A stretch of DNA of 64,000 nt, taken from Pempheris klunzingeri (lineage: Eukaryota > Chordata > Actinopteri > Acropomatiformes > Pempheridae). The first letter of the stretch is position 1; every line of letters starts with the position of its first letter. The position numbers and the translations under genes are program-made. The notes under the pieces are model-generated. The model made no database searches, was not told the origin of the DNA, and saw only the letters and a list, made by a program, of their open reading frames with translations. The DNA lies in contig NC_092019.1 in the NCBI RefSeq assembly GCF_042242105.1, forward strand, positions 15,046,328 through 15,110,327, written 5' to 3'. This document shows positions 23,412-36,506 of the stretch, one piece after another.

Positions 23412-26400
23412 TAGTCCACAGACTCACACCCCCAGAGCAGAGCACACCTGGACATGACACAAATGTGGAACAGTACATTATGTTACTCTGGCCCACAGCC
23501 TAAGGCATGGCGCCTCTGGATCAGTTAAAAAAAAGACAAATAATCACTTTGTCCCGTTTGGGTGCTGCTCATTTCAATAGCAAAATTTTACTTTGATGGA
23601 AACCACAAGTTAAGTTTAGAGCTTTTAGGAAAGAAAAGTTGGTCAAACAGGAGGAAAAAAGCATGAAAGCTCACCTGGCAGGATAAGATAGCGCAGTCAA
23701 TCCCAAAACCTCTTTTAGTGTTTGCTGGACTGTGGTGAATGTACTGAGGAGAGAAACAGTAGAGGAGAAACTGTCAATTCAAATTGCATTTACCATAAAC
23801 TTTCAGCGTGTAGGTTTTCATAGTATAGTGTTTTAGGCTTTAGGTGTAAGTTCAAAAACGATTACATTGACTAAGCTTACACTCTCTTTCAATGCTTTGG
23901 GACGAAGGCTTAAGGCAAATGTACACAATATGTGTGTGTGCAACTGCTGCTCAAGAAAATGCCTCAAGTCCTGAGATACAGAACAAACAGTACAATATTA
24001 CATGAACTTCAATGGCTGTAGTGTGTGTAATGCACACACTTAATGACTTGGCTTAAATTTCAGTTTGGTTAATTGCAAAGCCTCTATTTAATTACCAGAG
24101 CAAAAGAAAGCACAAAAACTATAACATGAGGAGGTTTTTTTTTGTAGCTCAGGTTTTATTGTGTCTCAGCAGGAGGGGGCAGTGTGCAGGTATACTGTCG
24201 TCTGTGTACATACCTCTTTGATTTCGTGGTACTGTCCCAATAATGCATAGGGACAGTAGGAGATACTCATGGAGATGATGCCCATGCCACTGATCATCAC
24301 CATGGCAACATAAACATTAGGGAGGATCGCCATGGCAGCGGTTCCTAAGGTAAGAGAGATGAAAGCTGTTCAAATGCATTACAATTCCCTTTATTCTGCA
24401 TACCCATTAAGACAATGTGCAACAGGTGCCAAAGCCACTGTACTTCACTCGGTTATTCTCTTGTGGCCACTGACCTATTGAGAATCCAAGAGTTCCAACA
24501 ATGTAGATAACCTTAATGCTCAGATCAAAATTATCCAGGTACTTCTGAAGGATTGCTGAGTGGAGAGATGGAAAGAGAGAGACAGAGCGATATCAGTTAT
24601 TAGAGATAGTGTTGGGAAGCAGGTTAGAAAAAGGAGAGAAAAAGTTCAATTCTAAAGGAAACAGTGTTTGTGTTTTACCAGAGCAGACAGCAGCAGTAGC
24701 AGCGTAGACCACCAGTCCCCAGCAGCCCATCTGAACTCCTTTGTGATAGTTTTGCAGCTCTGTGGAATTGGCTGGTGCCTGAAAAAAATGGAATACTTTC
24801 AGCAGTGTTATCATATACTTGATGTGACAAACCTTGTTCAAACTGCCAGCCCAAATCTATCTTTTGGCTTGTACATTGCTTTTAGAAAGTCTGGACAGCG
24901 AAAAAACAGCATGAAATGCAATTTTTGCAAATGGGACCAGAGGCAAATTCGGAGGTGGGTGTAAATATGATTTCAATCTGATTTTTACAGATGCTTCTCA
25001 GTACGTATGTTCTGGCCGCTCAAATAGGATTTCAAAGTGTCTATTGCATCACTCACAATGCAAAACACAACAACAACGTCAAATCCTGAGTGACAGGTGT
25101 GCATCAGAGCAACTGAGCAGAATGCTTGCTGCGACTACATGCTGATTGGTACGAGGAGAACAGAGGCGTTCTGTGCCGCGATTCACAGTGCGACTGTTTG
25201 GAAGATGAGATGACGGAACTCCAATCCTTATTCTTCCACATAGGAAAGCCATAGCGTAACTACATAGCGAATGTTACTGACCACAACAATCCATGCAGAT
25301 AGACCAGTGATGTCTATACACATAAATCTGATCGGATACCTTGAAAATAACAGTGTGGACAGTCTGTCTAAAGATCTGAAGTGAGAAACAAATTTGAATT
25401 TCCTGGAGTCAGGTTTATTCATCTGTGTTCCTCTGTGTGGTCTCTTTGATACAGAAAATGCCAAAATATGTCAGTTAGTACAACTGTCTTTCAACAATAA
25501 AAACACGCAAGAGCATGAGGGTGTGCATGTGTGTGTAAATATGTGTGTACCGTGGGGTCTCCATGGTAGATGACTTGGCCCATGAAATCGGTGTAAAACA
25601 CAGCTTCTGCTATAATGGAGAACCATGTGAGGAGGTGACACACACACAGTCTCCACAGCTGCTTTGGCATCTAATAGGACAGAAAAAAGAGGAAGTCAAG
25701 AATTGCAGGTGAGCATCCCTTAAAATGTTGTAAATTTGATGGAGTGCATTAGTAGGTCATAGGTAATAGGTGTAGTTCCAATTTACTTCACCTTAAACAT
25801 GGATAACCAGAGCAGTCGGACAGTTGTACCCTTGTCTGGTCCTCCCTCGCTGCTGGAGCCCTCAGATGACAGACTGCTGATTGACAGCTGAAATTCCCGT
25901 CTGTCTGCACGCTGCTGTAGGTCACTCAGATCATTCAGACTGCGGGAGGTGGTGATTGGCCGAGGACTGGAAGGTGCTGTCCGTCGCAGTCGATATCGCT
26001 GTGATCCCACTCGTCCGTAGTAAGAGAAAGTAAAGGAGGGCTGGAGAGGGAAAAAAAAAGACCCACATCATAATTTTCACATTAGTGAAATCGTCAACTA
26101 TGGTGTCAAGTACATGTTTGTGACTATCAAATGCAGTTGTACTTGTCTGTAGAAGGTGTGTGGGTGTGGCCGTGATGAAACAGAGGTGTTGGAGGGACGG
26201 TTTGCCAGCCTATTGGGGGCATGTCCTTTCACTGTAGTGGAGTGGTCAGAAGAGGACAAGCCAGAATTGACACCATTTGAAGCCTTAACCTGCTGGGACA
26301 GGGGGGAAACACAGACATACATGTTAAAAGGCAGAAAGGGAAACTTTAGACATTGGACTCCATATCTCAAACTTACAATACAGAAGTTTTCCATATACTA

Positions 26401-29400
26401 CCTACTGCAGAATATGAAAATGATCTCATATCAAATAACTTGTTAACTCGTTTCTGTTTCAGCAATGTAATTTTAATCAACACAAATAACATCTGCCACC
26501 GGAGCAGCTGATTTCACCTGTGTTTTTGACTGCGAGCCTTCTGAGACACTACTCATCTGAAGGAGAGAAGGAGGATCGTTCCTTGGACCTGGATTTGCAG
26601 GTTTTAAGAGCACCATCCCATCAGTAAGGGCGGGTGGTCCACCAGAAGGATACGAGGACCCAATACTGTCGTCTGATGGCTTGAAAACATCATCCAGCTC
26701 TCCCTGCGTCTCTGATAGAAAGTGATGCACCTCTGGCAGGAAAAGTTGCGTTTCTGGGTCGAGGTCAGAATCCAGCTTGATTGTAGCCTCTGGCATGGCT
26801 AACACTGAATCGCTTTTACTCCGCACTCGATCCACAGCAAGGAAGTCCATCTCCCCTTCCTCTGGATCTGATTCGTTGTCCTCCCTGGACTGGGGGGCAG
26901 AAGCGTCCTCCTCTGCAATCACATCGAGTAAAGGTGATGTGTGGCCAACAGGCCTGAAGGCCAACTGGCTGGTAGAGTCCCCACTTCCTGTGACTTTAAG
27001 CTGGTTGGATGGAGTGAAAGGTTTCTCTGGGATACTGAGCATGTGCAATGTGACAGAGATAATGAAGATGATGCCTGCAAACAAGAAGAGGACCTGCTCC
27101 TGTGATCTAAATGCTCGGCCTAGAGCTGTGCCCTTCCAGTCGAGACCACCCAGCATGTAGCCCACTGCTCCACCGAGGCCTGGAGAGACACACATACAGA
27201 TGCCACCTCTAAGACACGCCTTCTAAAGCTATACTGCCTGAATATGTTAGACATTTTTAAAACATGTTAGCAATCATTTGTGTTTTTTGATGATGTAGAT
27301 GTCTGCACTACTTACAGATGTCTTACCTGCAGAGAAGGCATGAATATTCAGGGCCATATCTTGCTCTTCAGTGTCAGCAACATCAAGAAGGTATGCTCTG
27401 ATTGGTCCCTCAGAAGCATCCGCACTGAAGTCCAGCACCACCACACCTACTACAGTAAGGACGATGCCAATTGGCTGGCTGCTGGGACTATCACCTATGG
27501 AAAGGCCTGACAGAACACCACAATATGTACAGATGGGGTTACACGGTAATTGTTATAATTTGCAAGTGGTGATCTCCTTTAAAACCTTCCACTCACCTAT
27601 TAATGATCCATTTAAAAACAACGCTACTCCCAGCAGAACACCAACACACAGGGCCAGAATGAACGGTCTTCTCCGGCCCCATCGCAGAGTACATCGGTCA
27701 CTGGCTGAGCCAATCAAAGGTGTGAAGACGAGACCGAGGACAGGACTCAGGAACCAGGTTAAACTGTAATATTGTTCGGGAAGACCTAGAAAACACGCAT
27801 AAACAAATACATTTGACCAGATTAGAGCCAAGGCATGAACGTATGATATTATGAGACTTTACTATGAGACTATTTATAAGAAAGATTTTATATGAAAAAA
27901 ATGCTTTACTCACATTACCTCTCTTTTATCAAATTTGACCATATTGTTAAATAATAAGCCACACAATGGCAGCAACATACTGTATGTGGAAAAATTGTTT
28001 GCTGTATTGATTTCACAATATTGACTTCTTGACAGTATTTAACAATGACAGTTTAAAGAAATAAAAGACATTGGAGGTCACTTAATGAAACAGTAATGGT
28101 TTTCTTTGCTGATGAATTATATAAAGCACTAAAGAACATCCAGTGCAAATGGTAAAACAGAAGACAAATATGTTACATGCAGAAAAGGTTAAAGGCTTAG
28201 CTATTAGTGTTTTTGTTCTGGCAGCATTGAGTATAAAACATACTTTACAGCATCTAGCTAATACACACAGCTTAATTTACTTTTCTTTTTTTTTTTCTTC
28301 CACACAAAAAGCTGAACGTTTCCTGTGTTCCATTGTTTATGAAGGTGTAGCACATTACAGCTCTTGCATACCGATGCATAGTTGAAGAACTACTAGTGCT
28401 CTTAAACAGCTTCCTTTACCAACAGCTTTTAGTGTTGCAGGAACACTTCGAATAATGAGGTGGCCTGTTACAACATCACAGAAACATGCAGCAACCAGTC
28501 AGGAAAGTGGTGAAATTACCTCTGGCTGACCCTGTCATAAGACAGTACTAGGCTTCAGCATGCTCTGAATTCATGAAACACTCTTTATAGCCGTTTCAAT
28601 ACCAATGTGGTATGACTATTTTCCATGTACGGATTTGGCTCAAATATAAAAAGTAAGATGTATGGGAGAGAAAACACAATGCGTCAGCTGTCAGTTATAA
28701 TAAAAATCAACTGTCTCTGCTAGATGACAATATCCTGATTTTCCACTCCTTATAAAGAAGTGAACATTTAGTTTCAACGTAAAATCGGATGGATTTGAAT
28801 CCAGGCAGTTGGCTGGGTGAGCTAGCTGGTTCTCACGGGAACAACATGTTACCCACGCTGCCTTACTCTGCTCCAGCTTTCCCTCTCCCTTAAGTCAACA
28901 AAACAGCAGATGACTTTCTCGCAGTAGGAAAAATATCTTGCTCTCTGTCTGTCTTTCCCATTGCTACGCACTCTCTATTTTGTCAATGGATCAACTGCAA
29001 GACTTGAAGGCACCCTGTGGAGTTTTTGACCTCTAGTAGCACTATGAAGCATTTTTTTTTATGAGTGGACCTCTGTTTTGTTTGTCTCATGCATGCGGAA
29101 GAGGCTGCGCGTGCAACTGCACGTGCAGGCGAATGATGTGATACACATTCCTTCCAATGGCTTCGCATTATTCAGCTGATCAACAAGTGGCAGTAATGTG
29201 CCAATATATGCAGCACTGCTCCAGCAAAGGCAGGGAAGAAGAAGTTAGATGGTTAAACACTGATGCAAATAATGCAGACCTCGAAATGAGTTCTGATGAG
29301 TAACACCGTATGTCAATATAACTTTTATTTGTTTTAAGGAACGTCCACAGGGCACCTTTAGGCTAAACTACGACACACTCATTAAGTAGGTTTGTGTGTG

Positions 29401-31380
29401 CAAGAGAACAAAGCTAAACATACATCCTGCTTGAATTCAATGCTGCAAAGCTACAATACTTGAGGTCACACCTGAGGTCACAATTTTGTTCAGATTTGAG
29501 TCCTGTCTTTTCCATCGGTAAACTGGTGGTCACATTTGATTAATATATTTTGTTGTGTCCACCTCAATGGTTCAAGTTCTTCAGGGGTTTCACATTATGT
29601 TCTTAGTAAATTGAGGAATACTATTATTGCATTACTAGCTTTCTTCTAAAACAAAAGAGAGTATGTAGTAATGATTTGTGTGAAGCTTTGACATGTTCCA
29701 CTCCAACTGATCCATGTTTATGTTTAACAACGTGTAACGTTTAACTGCCCTAAAAGTGTCCCCCTAGTAAGAAATCTCACCAAACAAGGTTGCACAGCAT
29801 ACGGCATTGTATGTTGTATTGCATGTACTGTATGTGTGCATTTGCAGTCAATAAACATTAGACAGGACGTATCCCTGTCCACTGTGCTCACAGACAAAAG
29901 ACACCGTAGCTTGGTCAAGTTTGAAAACCTCTGGGAAATTCAACAAGCGTGGCAATGTGGCATTAATCAAATTAGTAATAATTCATCCAGGCTTGACATG
30001 TTAATGTTTCTCATCCTTTTAAGTGAACCCACTTCAAAAAGGGTCGTCCCAAACAATTTGACAGGTTCTGCTCAAACACTTTCAGACCACCAATCCAGTT
30101 ATCAACTATCACCCACATTATCCTGTACAATCTTTTTACTCTCAAGGCCTGGCTTTGGACTAATAACTAATTTTACAAACAGACACACTGCAAATTATAA
30201 ATTAAACTACACATGTAACTGACTCTAAGAGGTTCCTGGTAGAGTGACAAAGCAAAAGTGGATGCTCGGAAAATGCTTTCAAAAACATCCTGAATGGGGT
30301 TTGGTTGAAAGTTTTTTAAACATAATTCTTTCTTACAATATTGTGAATAGGGAGAAAAACAGAGAGACTGAAATGTGCTGTGCTGGGCATTCTTGTCATA
30401 CCTAGCCAGGGGAAAATGCTTTTGTTCCATTTCTGCTATGGTGGCAAACCTGACATTTGACTGCATGTAGGTGCATGCATGACATGGTGGTACAGCCGGG
30501 GAAATCAACACATCCATTCTGTCCAATGCAGTAACAGACTAATTCCCAAATGTTGCAGCTGGAGTTCAGACAGATGGGCACTCTTTTTGGATAGCTGGGC
30601 TTCAATACAAATCAAGCCAAACTATTCTTATATAGAGAAAGTTAACAAATAAAATTATTGCTGAATCCTAGAGGAAACAGTCTACCAATTTCCTGTCACT
30701 AACCACGGGTACACTGCCACAAATATATACATATAAAAAACCTGACAGGGTAACTGGAACGTGCCACACAGTACAGCTAGTGTAATCACCAGCTTTGTAT
30801 GGTATGGTACTATTACCCTGCCACTGTGTACTTAAAGTGGAAGAGGTGCATTGAGTTTAATAACACTACTACCTGTAAATAAGACAAGCAATGTATAATT
30901 AGACAGGTATGTGTGCTCACCCATCTGCTATGTACAAGTTGTAGTAATACAGGTTCTGTTAAAGTTAATCATTAGTCATAAATTCACCTTGACAGGGTAC
31001 GCAGAATGTGGCATACTGGGCTTTCCTGGGCTTCTATTTGCTATTGCTCATTGCTTGTGTTTACACATCTATGACAAAGTGACATCACCAGAACATTTGT
31101 TAAAGCTGAAGAAGAGCAAGAGTGTGTCTGCCTTTATATGGCTGTATTGTGTCTCCTTACCTATCTGCAGCAGCACTGGCGTCACCAAGGCTGTTTCCAT
31201 GGCATAGCAAAACTCACGTCCAAACATCACTGCTCCATGCATTACCCAGCGATGCAGGGGGATATGCAAGCCTCTGCCCTCGTCCTCCACCACTCTCTCA
31301 CTCTCTTCTTCTTCTTCCTCCTCGAGTCTCCTCTTCTCCGGAAGGCCAGAGGCCTCCCTCTCCTCTGCTTCTTCTCCCAT
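23037..31380 (-). CDS. slc45a4: Solute carrier family 45 member 4 (MFS/GPH-type transporter)
   Basis: A twelve-helix membrane transporter of the SLC45 family, whose members carry sugars with H+; SLC45A4 has more recently been linked to polyamine transport. The substrate cannot be read from the sequence. Twelve coding exons in transcription order: 31380-31161, 27785-27597, 27506-27327, 27179-26518, 26289-26143, 26040-25792, 25670-25551, 24778-24679, 24555-24475, 24344-24214, 23743-23675 and 23336-23037. They sum to 2448 nt (815 residues), near the mammalian length. The N-terminus has an acidic Glu run (about 20-26). The signature RWGRRRP lies at 108-114, after the S-D-R motif of the loop after helix 2. 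[11 protein letters not shown] and [12 protein letters not shown] follow. A long Ser/Pro-rich cytosolic loop (about 265-560) separates the two helix bundles. Splice phases match at every junction. The ATG at 31378-31380 follows a CAG acceptor at 31387. Confidence 0.95.
23379..23407. repeat. (ATA/AAT)n microsatellite
   Basis: About nine trinucleotide units in the last intron of slc45a4. Confidence 0.9.
27786..31160 (-). other. First coding intron of slc45a4
   Basis: A 3.4-kb intron with no coding exon that I can support. It contains the degenerate element at about 29006-29360. Confidence 0.7.
29006..29360. mobile_element. Degenerate short inverted-repeat element in slc45a4 intron 1
   Basis: The left end (aaggcaccctgtggagtt, from about 29007) and the reverse complement of the right end (aaggtgccctgtggacgtt, to about 29359) match at most positions. 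This gives an element of about 355 bp with imperfect terminal inverted repeats. It resembles a dispersed teleost repeat I have seen before, but I cannot name the family, and no clear target duplication flanks it. Confidence 0.45.
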
Positions 31381-31386
31381 TACAGT

Positions 31387-33213
31387 CTGAGTTGACTTTA
31401 GAGGAACTAACTCTTTTGCTGGATGGTTGGTATAGATCAGTGTATACCACTTATTGGTAGTTTCCTCTATATATAAGCAGAACTGTAATTGTCATTATAT
31501 ACTAACAGAACATGTCATGTCCATGGTTTTCCTCTTGATCACTCACTTTGTAAGAGAGGTAGACGATATCCAGAAAGATTAATCAGTGAGCATCTCTGCT
31601 GGTCAACACCTTCTGGGCTCAAATGGGTATTGAAAATAATTAAGGAGGAGTCTGGATTCATCATACAATGAGATTAATGTGTCCAAAAGAATTGTTGCGG
31701 TAAAAATATACTCCATACATTTTTATCCTGCGGCCATCGTGATGAGATGTGACCAGTTGGCAAGATCTGTGGCTCAACGGGAGAGCGGTGGTGATCCTCA
31801 CTGTGGCTTGCACAACTTCAGAATTCAGGAAAAGCAGAGAAGTGCTGCTCCAGAGGTATGCAGAGGGGAGGAGCAGGGAAGAGCAGAAGAGGTGGGACAA
31901 GAAGGGTGGTGATATGTGTGCTGTGCGTCCCAGTAACTGTGTTTGTGGTAAGCTGTGAGAGGGGTTAAAACAGTTCTGTGAATGTGTTTTGTGTGGCTGG
32001 TCAGTGTGTGTTGGAGGCTGTGTGCATGCAGTATTTGTGATTGTGTAAGATCAGAGTGTGGGTCAGCAGAGGTCTTCCGGGCAAGTCAGAGTCAAAGCAT
32101 GTGGAAACTCCTTGATAAAGACCCACTTAGTCACACAGCAACCTGTAGAAATACAAACATCAGTTATAATGTAAGCTAAAGCCAAAGAAAATAGTACATG
32201 GGTAACATTGCCTTGTTGTTGACATAGGTTAGTTAGTATAGGATCAAGGGCCAGATAGCTGAAGGCTTCCATGTGTAAAAATGTGTCCGTGCAGTTTGCT
32301 GACATGATAAGACACAAAAATTCTCTTGGCTTAAAAGAGCATACTGTACCGTCCTGACATTTATAGATGGAACAGACAGAAAACAAGAACAGGGGATCAA
32401 GCAATTTTGCCACACCTTAACAATCTGGGATTACAATAAAGATAGTATTGCATGTATCTTATTACCTCTGTTAAACTCAGTGACATCATCTGTATCATTG
32501 AGCAACAAAACTGGCAGGCTATAAAGCCACCAGGGGCATGAACAAAAGCCACATTGAGAAAACTACTGTTATTGCCATGTTTTTGCACAATGGCTGTAGC
32601 AAAATGGTTAAACAAATAGATCCCACCTGCTTAACTAGTCACATAAACTTTATCAGGGATACATACACATCATGTAACAGCTATGTTACTGAATTATATA
32701 TTTATATCTTCATTTTATCTTTCTATCTTTCTGAATTATACAAAGGGTAGGAATCCCATAAGTTGGGCAACTTATATGTTTAAACAAAATAAACTGAGTT
32801 TTCAAACACTTCCCACACATGACAGACAGTGCTGTGCATTTTTGTTGGTGATGAGTAATCTGCTCCTGTGTGTGGTAACGGGTCTACAGAGTAGTTTGTA
32901 AATGTGTTTCCCACAGTGGGTGTGTGCCGAGGGGGGGGCTTGTTGAACCTGTTAGCGCTGTTTTTCTTTGCTAACTGTAATGCTGATTTACCGAAATGCT
33001 GTACAGTTCACACAATTAACAACGAGGCGTTATCTGTAATTATTTCAGCGTGTAAGGACGGTGTACACCTGACACTGGACACAGTCATGTTACATTTACT
33101 TCGACTGAGGTTTGACTTGTGGCTAACGTTACCTTAGCGAGCCCGGTTGGCTAACGTTAGCAAGTTTAGGCAGAAAGAATCACTTAAAATAAAGACAGAA
33201 AGATGCGACATAC
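31387..33213 (-). other. Predicted 5' UTR intron of slc45a4
   Basis: It is bounded by a CAG acceptor 6 nt before the slc45a4 ATG and a predicted donor (CTCAG|GTATGT on the minus strand) at 33213. Only short ORFs are seen. Confidence 0.45.
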
Positions 33214-33400
33214 CTGAGATTTTACTCCGCTAAAGGTAAAGTAAAAGCAGTTCCGGAATGTGTGAATTTCCATTACATGACAGCAAAACTCTCGGTTTGT
33301 GTTAGCATGCTGGCTAACCTTTGCCAGCTAACAGAGTGACCATCTGGTTTACTACACTTATCAACCTCATTGGTTTCCACAGTAACAAAGCAGGGCGTGG
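33214..33400 (-). promoter_or_regulatory. Candidate non-coding first exon and promoter of slc45a4
   Basis: This follows the donor at 33213. The neighbourhood (33120-33400) is rich in GCTAAC/GTTAGC motifs, including the perfect 12-bp palindrome gctaacgttagc at 33150-33161 and an inverted pair near 33302-33319. The transcription start itself is not visible. Confidence 0.35.
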
Positions 33401-34338
33401 TCAGCAGAGAACGCTGGTGACGTCACCAACCGCCTCACCTCATGTTACTGATCAGTGGGCTCATTCATAAACTCACTCATACATACAGAAAAAGCATTTG
33501 AGTGGCTTGGACACCCTTTTATTCACCCCTTAATTTGTCCAAAATACATTTAGTGTGCACTTTTTTTTTCTTCCTGGAAACAGAGGTTGTTGGTGAAACA
33601 CAAATAATAAAAGTGTTTACTTATCAGTATATGATATCAAAATTTGCTGTAGTAAAACAATATTATTAGATCTCTGACACTGTGGCTGCTTTTAGTTCTC
33701 CAAGCAGTTTCCATTTGAGTGACAACATTTCCCTTGGTTCCTTAATGAAATCTTTTTTGAAAGGGAGTGGAATAGTGCCCCCTGCTGCACAAAAGTGGTT
33801 ATCATTCCAAATATTATATATATAGGGATTACTTACAGAATGAAAGAAAAAGCTTTAGGTAATGCTGCAAATGTTTAGACTATGTCTGTTATGATACTAA
33901 AAGTTGGAAAATGTAGTCATAAGCTTCACCACAGGTTCATTTTGCTTTCAGTTTTTCAACATGACTAGACGCAGGGAAGTGTATTTGGATACAGCAAATA
34001 TCCCTTGCTCATTTTCACTTAAAAGGTGTGCTTTGTATTCTGTTGCATTGTTTCAGTTTGGTGTAGCAGTGAGGGAGATTATTTCACAGTTAAAAAGTCA
34101 CAAGACCAAAGTTATGGGAAGATTTTATGGCATGATAATAATGTTAGGTTGCAGACTCAATTTGTCTCTTGTCAATGTTGTAATTGATTGAGCGAAGGAG
34201 GTTTAGGTTGCTGTTAGGTGGTGGCTGTTGATCCTGAGACATTAGCACTGTGCCATTATACACGATGCTGTTATGGCTTGTCAGTGTGGTGCAGAGTCCT
34301 GGAATATCAGCAACGTTTCCACAGGCGACTGTGACACC
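33401..34338. other. Interval between slc45a4 and gpr20
   Basis: No coding exon is seen. It includes the gpr20 3' UTR and a CTCF-like motif at 33774-33788. Confidence 0.5.
33774..33788 (-). promoter_or_regulatory. CTCF-like motif, minus orientation
   Basis: agtgccccctgctgc is the reverse complement of GCAGCAGGGGGCACT, which matches the CTCF core consensus except at its first base. No binding data are available. Confidence 0.35.
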
Positions 34339-36506
34339 TCAGTGACTTTCAGTTCTGTTTAGCCCGTGTGTAATGGGGTTTACAGTGTGCGCTTCTTCCA
34401 CAGATTGTCTCTGCAGCGAAGTGGGAATCTTGGTCATCATGATCACATTATTAGCGATGGCGTTGGCCGCCCCTCCTGAGGCCTTGGAGCTGTGCTGCAT
34501 GCTGATGATGTCACCGCTAGACTGCTCGGGCTCCGCACGTCGGAAAATATGTCTCATGGTGGCCTGAGGGAGAGAAAGGCAGTGAATTATTCAGTGAAGG
34601 ATGGATGGATAGATGGCAGAGAGGGAGGCCATTGGTATGGATGGGGTGAAGAAATGTGAGGAAGAGAGCAAGAAAAGAGCTCAAGTCTTACCTGGAAATT
34701 ATTTGTGACAAAACAGTAGACAACAGGATCCATACAGCTATTCAGACTGCTGAGAGTGACAGTCAAGTGGTAGACTATCACATGGTGAGGCATATCAGGG
34801 TAGAAGTACACCACCACCTACGATGGAAAAAAACAACACAGCCACAAGATCTCACACAGTGTTTTTTACATTCAATCAAAAATCTTAATTTCATAAAGGC
34901 TTTAAAGTAGCACCACATATTTAGTTTTCATCTGATCTTGCTAATACAGCAGCTCCCCCCTTTTTTGCTGCAACGTCTGCTTGTCACAGATTATGTTGGC
35001 ACATGACTTATGAGCTCTTCAACAAAATAGTGTTTTTTCTCATATAAGATTGTGTCATTTGAAGAATTTTTGGAGTAAAAAAAAGGTATATATATTATTA
35101 TATTTCTTTCTTTTATATTTCTTTAATCATCTTGGCACCAGGATTTAAGGGCTACAAAAAAATGATGATACTGTAAAGCAACGTGTCACACCTGCCTCTC
35201 ACTCACCTGTCTGACATGGAAGGGTGTGAAGCAGACAGTGAAGATGATCAGCACTGTAGTCAGTAGCTGGACAGCCCTCCTTCTCCTCTCCCTGAGGAAA
35301 TACAGTCAAAACCCCCACTGTGACATCCCATCAACTGTATGCTCCCATTGCTTTCACTGCTGCAAATGGAAGTAATTTTTTCCTCCGTCCTCGTTAGTCT
35401 TGCATGGTATGTTCTTGTAACAAATGCTTGCATATTTAAAATAGTCATTTTTTAAGTTTCATAATTGTTTCAGTAGCCAATAAAAGACCATGGCATGACA
35501 TTCTGTACTTCCTTACTCGTGTATATGTATTATTATTATACCTGCTCTGCTGCATCAGACGGCGGTCAGCCAGTGCCCACATTATCCTCAACGTGAAGAC
35601 CACAATGATGATGAGGGGGAGAAAGAATTCAGTGATGGTGAGAAAGAGAAGCTTTGAGAGGCAGCAGCCGGGATGCTGGAAAGCAGTGGACAGGAAGGAG
35701 TAGGTGACCACGATGGCAAACAGCCAGACAGAGACACACACACATTTGGCCACACTGGAGTTCCTCCACCGACGAGAAGCTTCAACCTACAAGGACAAAA
35801 GAAATTAAGGTCCTTTTGAAGTTTTGAAAGATGAGCAGATGTCCAGTGTGCTGGCTCCAGAAAACATCACAGAGACCAATTCTGTTACCAAACCACAAGC
35901 AAAACCCACCTGTACAATGGCAAGGTAACGGTCGACACATATACAGGTCAGAAACAAGATGCTGCAGTACATGTTGACAAAGTAGCTGAAGATGTGCAGG
36001 TAGGAGCAGGTGAGGCAGGCTCCCGCGCTGTAGTATAGCAGGATGCGCGTCGGCAGAGAGAGATTCACCAAGAGGTCCGTCACCGCCAAGTTGATGGTGT
36101 AGATCACTGAGGTGGTCTTTTGCTTGGTGCGGACACAGAAAACATAAAGTGCGACTGTGTTGAGCACCATGCCCACCTGAGGGAGAGGAGAGGAGCAGCA
36201 AATAAGAGAGTTTACACAGAGTGGCTTAGAGAATATGAGTTTTGAAAGTCATAGAAAAGTATAAGAATATCTTCTTACAAAATAAGAGCTCCCAAAAAAA
36301 TGACCTACCAGGAATATGAGAGAGTTTGCGACCATCAGTGCAATCCAAAGGCCATGAAAGTCATTGTAGAGCCCCTCGTCTAGATGAGCCAGTTTTTGAA
36401 GATATGCTTCCATGCCACTTCTGTTACTGGGACTGGCCATCACAGGCAGGATGGGAAATGAAGTATTGATAAAAAGCCAGGACTCAGTGCTGCTGTTCAG
36501 GCTCAT
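34339..36506 (-). CDS. gpr20: Orphan G-protein-coupled receptor 20
   Basis: A class A GPCR; the mammalian protein is an orphan receptor that signals constitutively through Gi. Six coding exons in transcription order: 36506-36309, 36176-35910, 35786-35542, 35291-35207, 34817-34692 and 34563-34339. They total 1146 nt (381 residues), against about 358 in human. The N-terminal tail has several N-glycosylation sites (NSST, NTSF, NRSG). The DRY motif is in [10 protein letters not shown] (148-150), the TM6 region ends with [15 protein letters not shown] follows in the third extracellular loop, and TM7 ends SCMDPVVY (DPxxY, 295-299). GPR20-specific features are [17 protein letters not shown] and the C-tail [14 protein letters not shown] second in-frame ATG sits directly upstream (36507-36509), and the frame stays open further 5', so the exact start is uncertain. 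Upstream slc45a4 and dennd3 match the human 8q24.3 order. The coding introns are unusual; see the finding. Confidence 0.93.

Noticed and set aside
24165-24185. Third CTCF-like motif (agcaggagggggcagtg)
   Set aside because: It has an extra base in the core spacing and fits the consensus poorly.
24860-25450. Possible decayed hAT- or EnSpm-like element in a slc45a4 intron
   Set aside because: Some phrases look repeat-like, but I could not match the two ends as inverted repeats or find a duplication.
26777-27160. Plus-strand ORF of 127 codons
   Set aside because: It lies entirely opposite slc45a4 exon 4 and is its antisense shadow.
28780-28860. Possible tRNA-derived SINE on the minus strand with a B-box-like ggattcaaatcc
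   Set aside because: No convincing A box at the expected distance, no tail and no target duplication.
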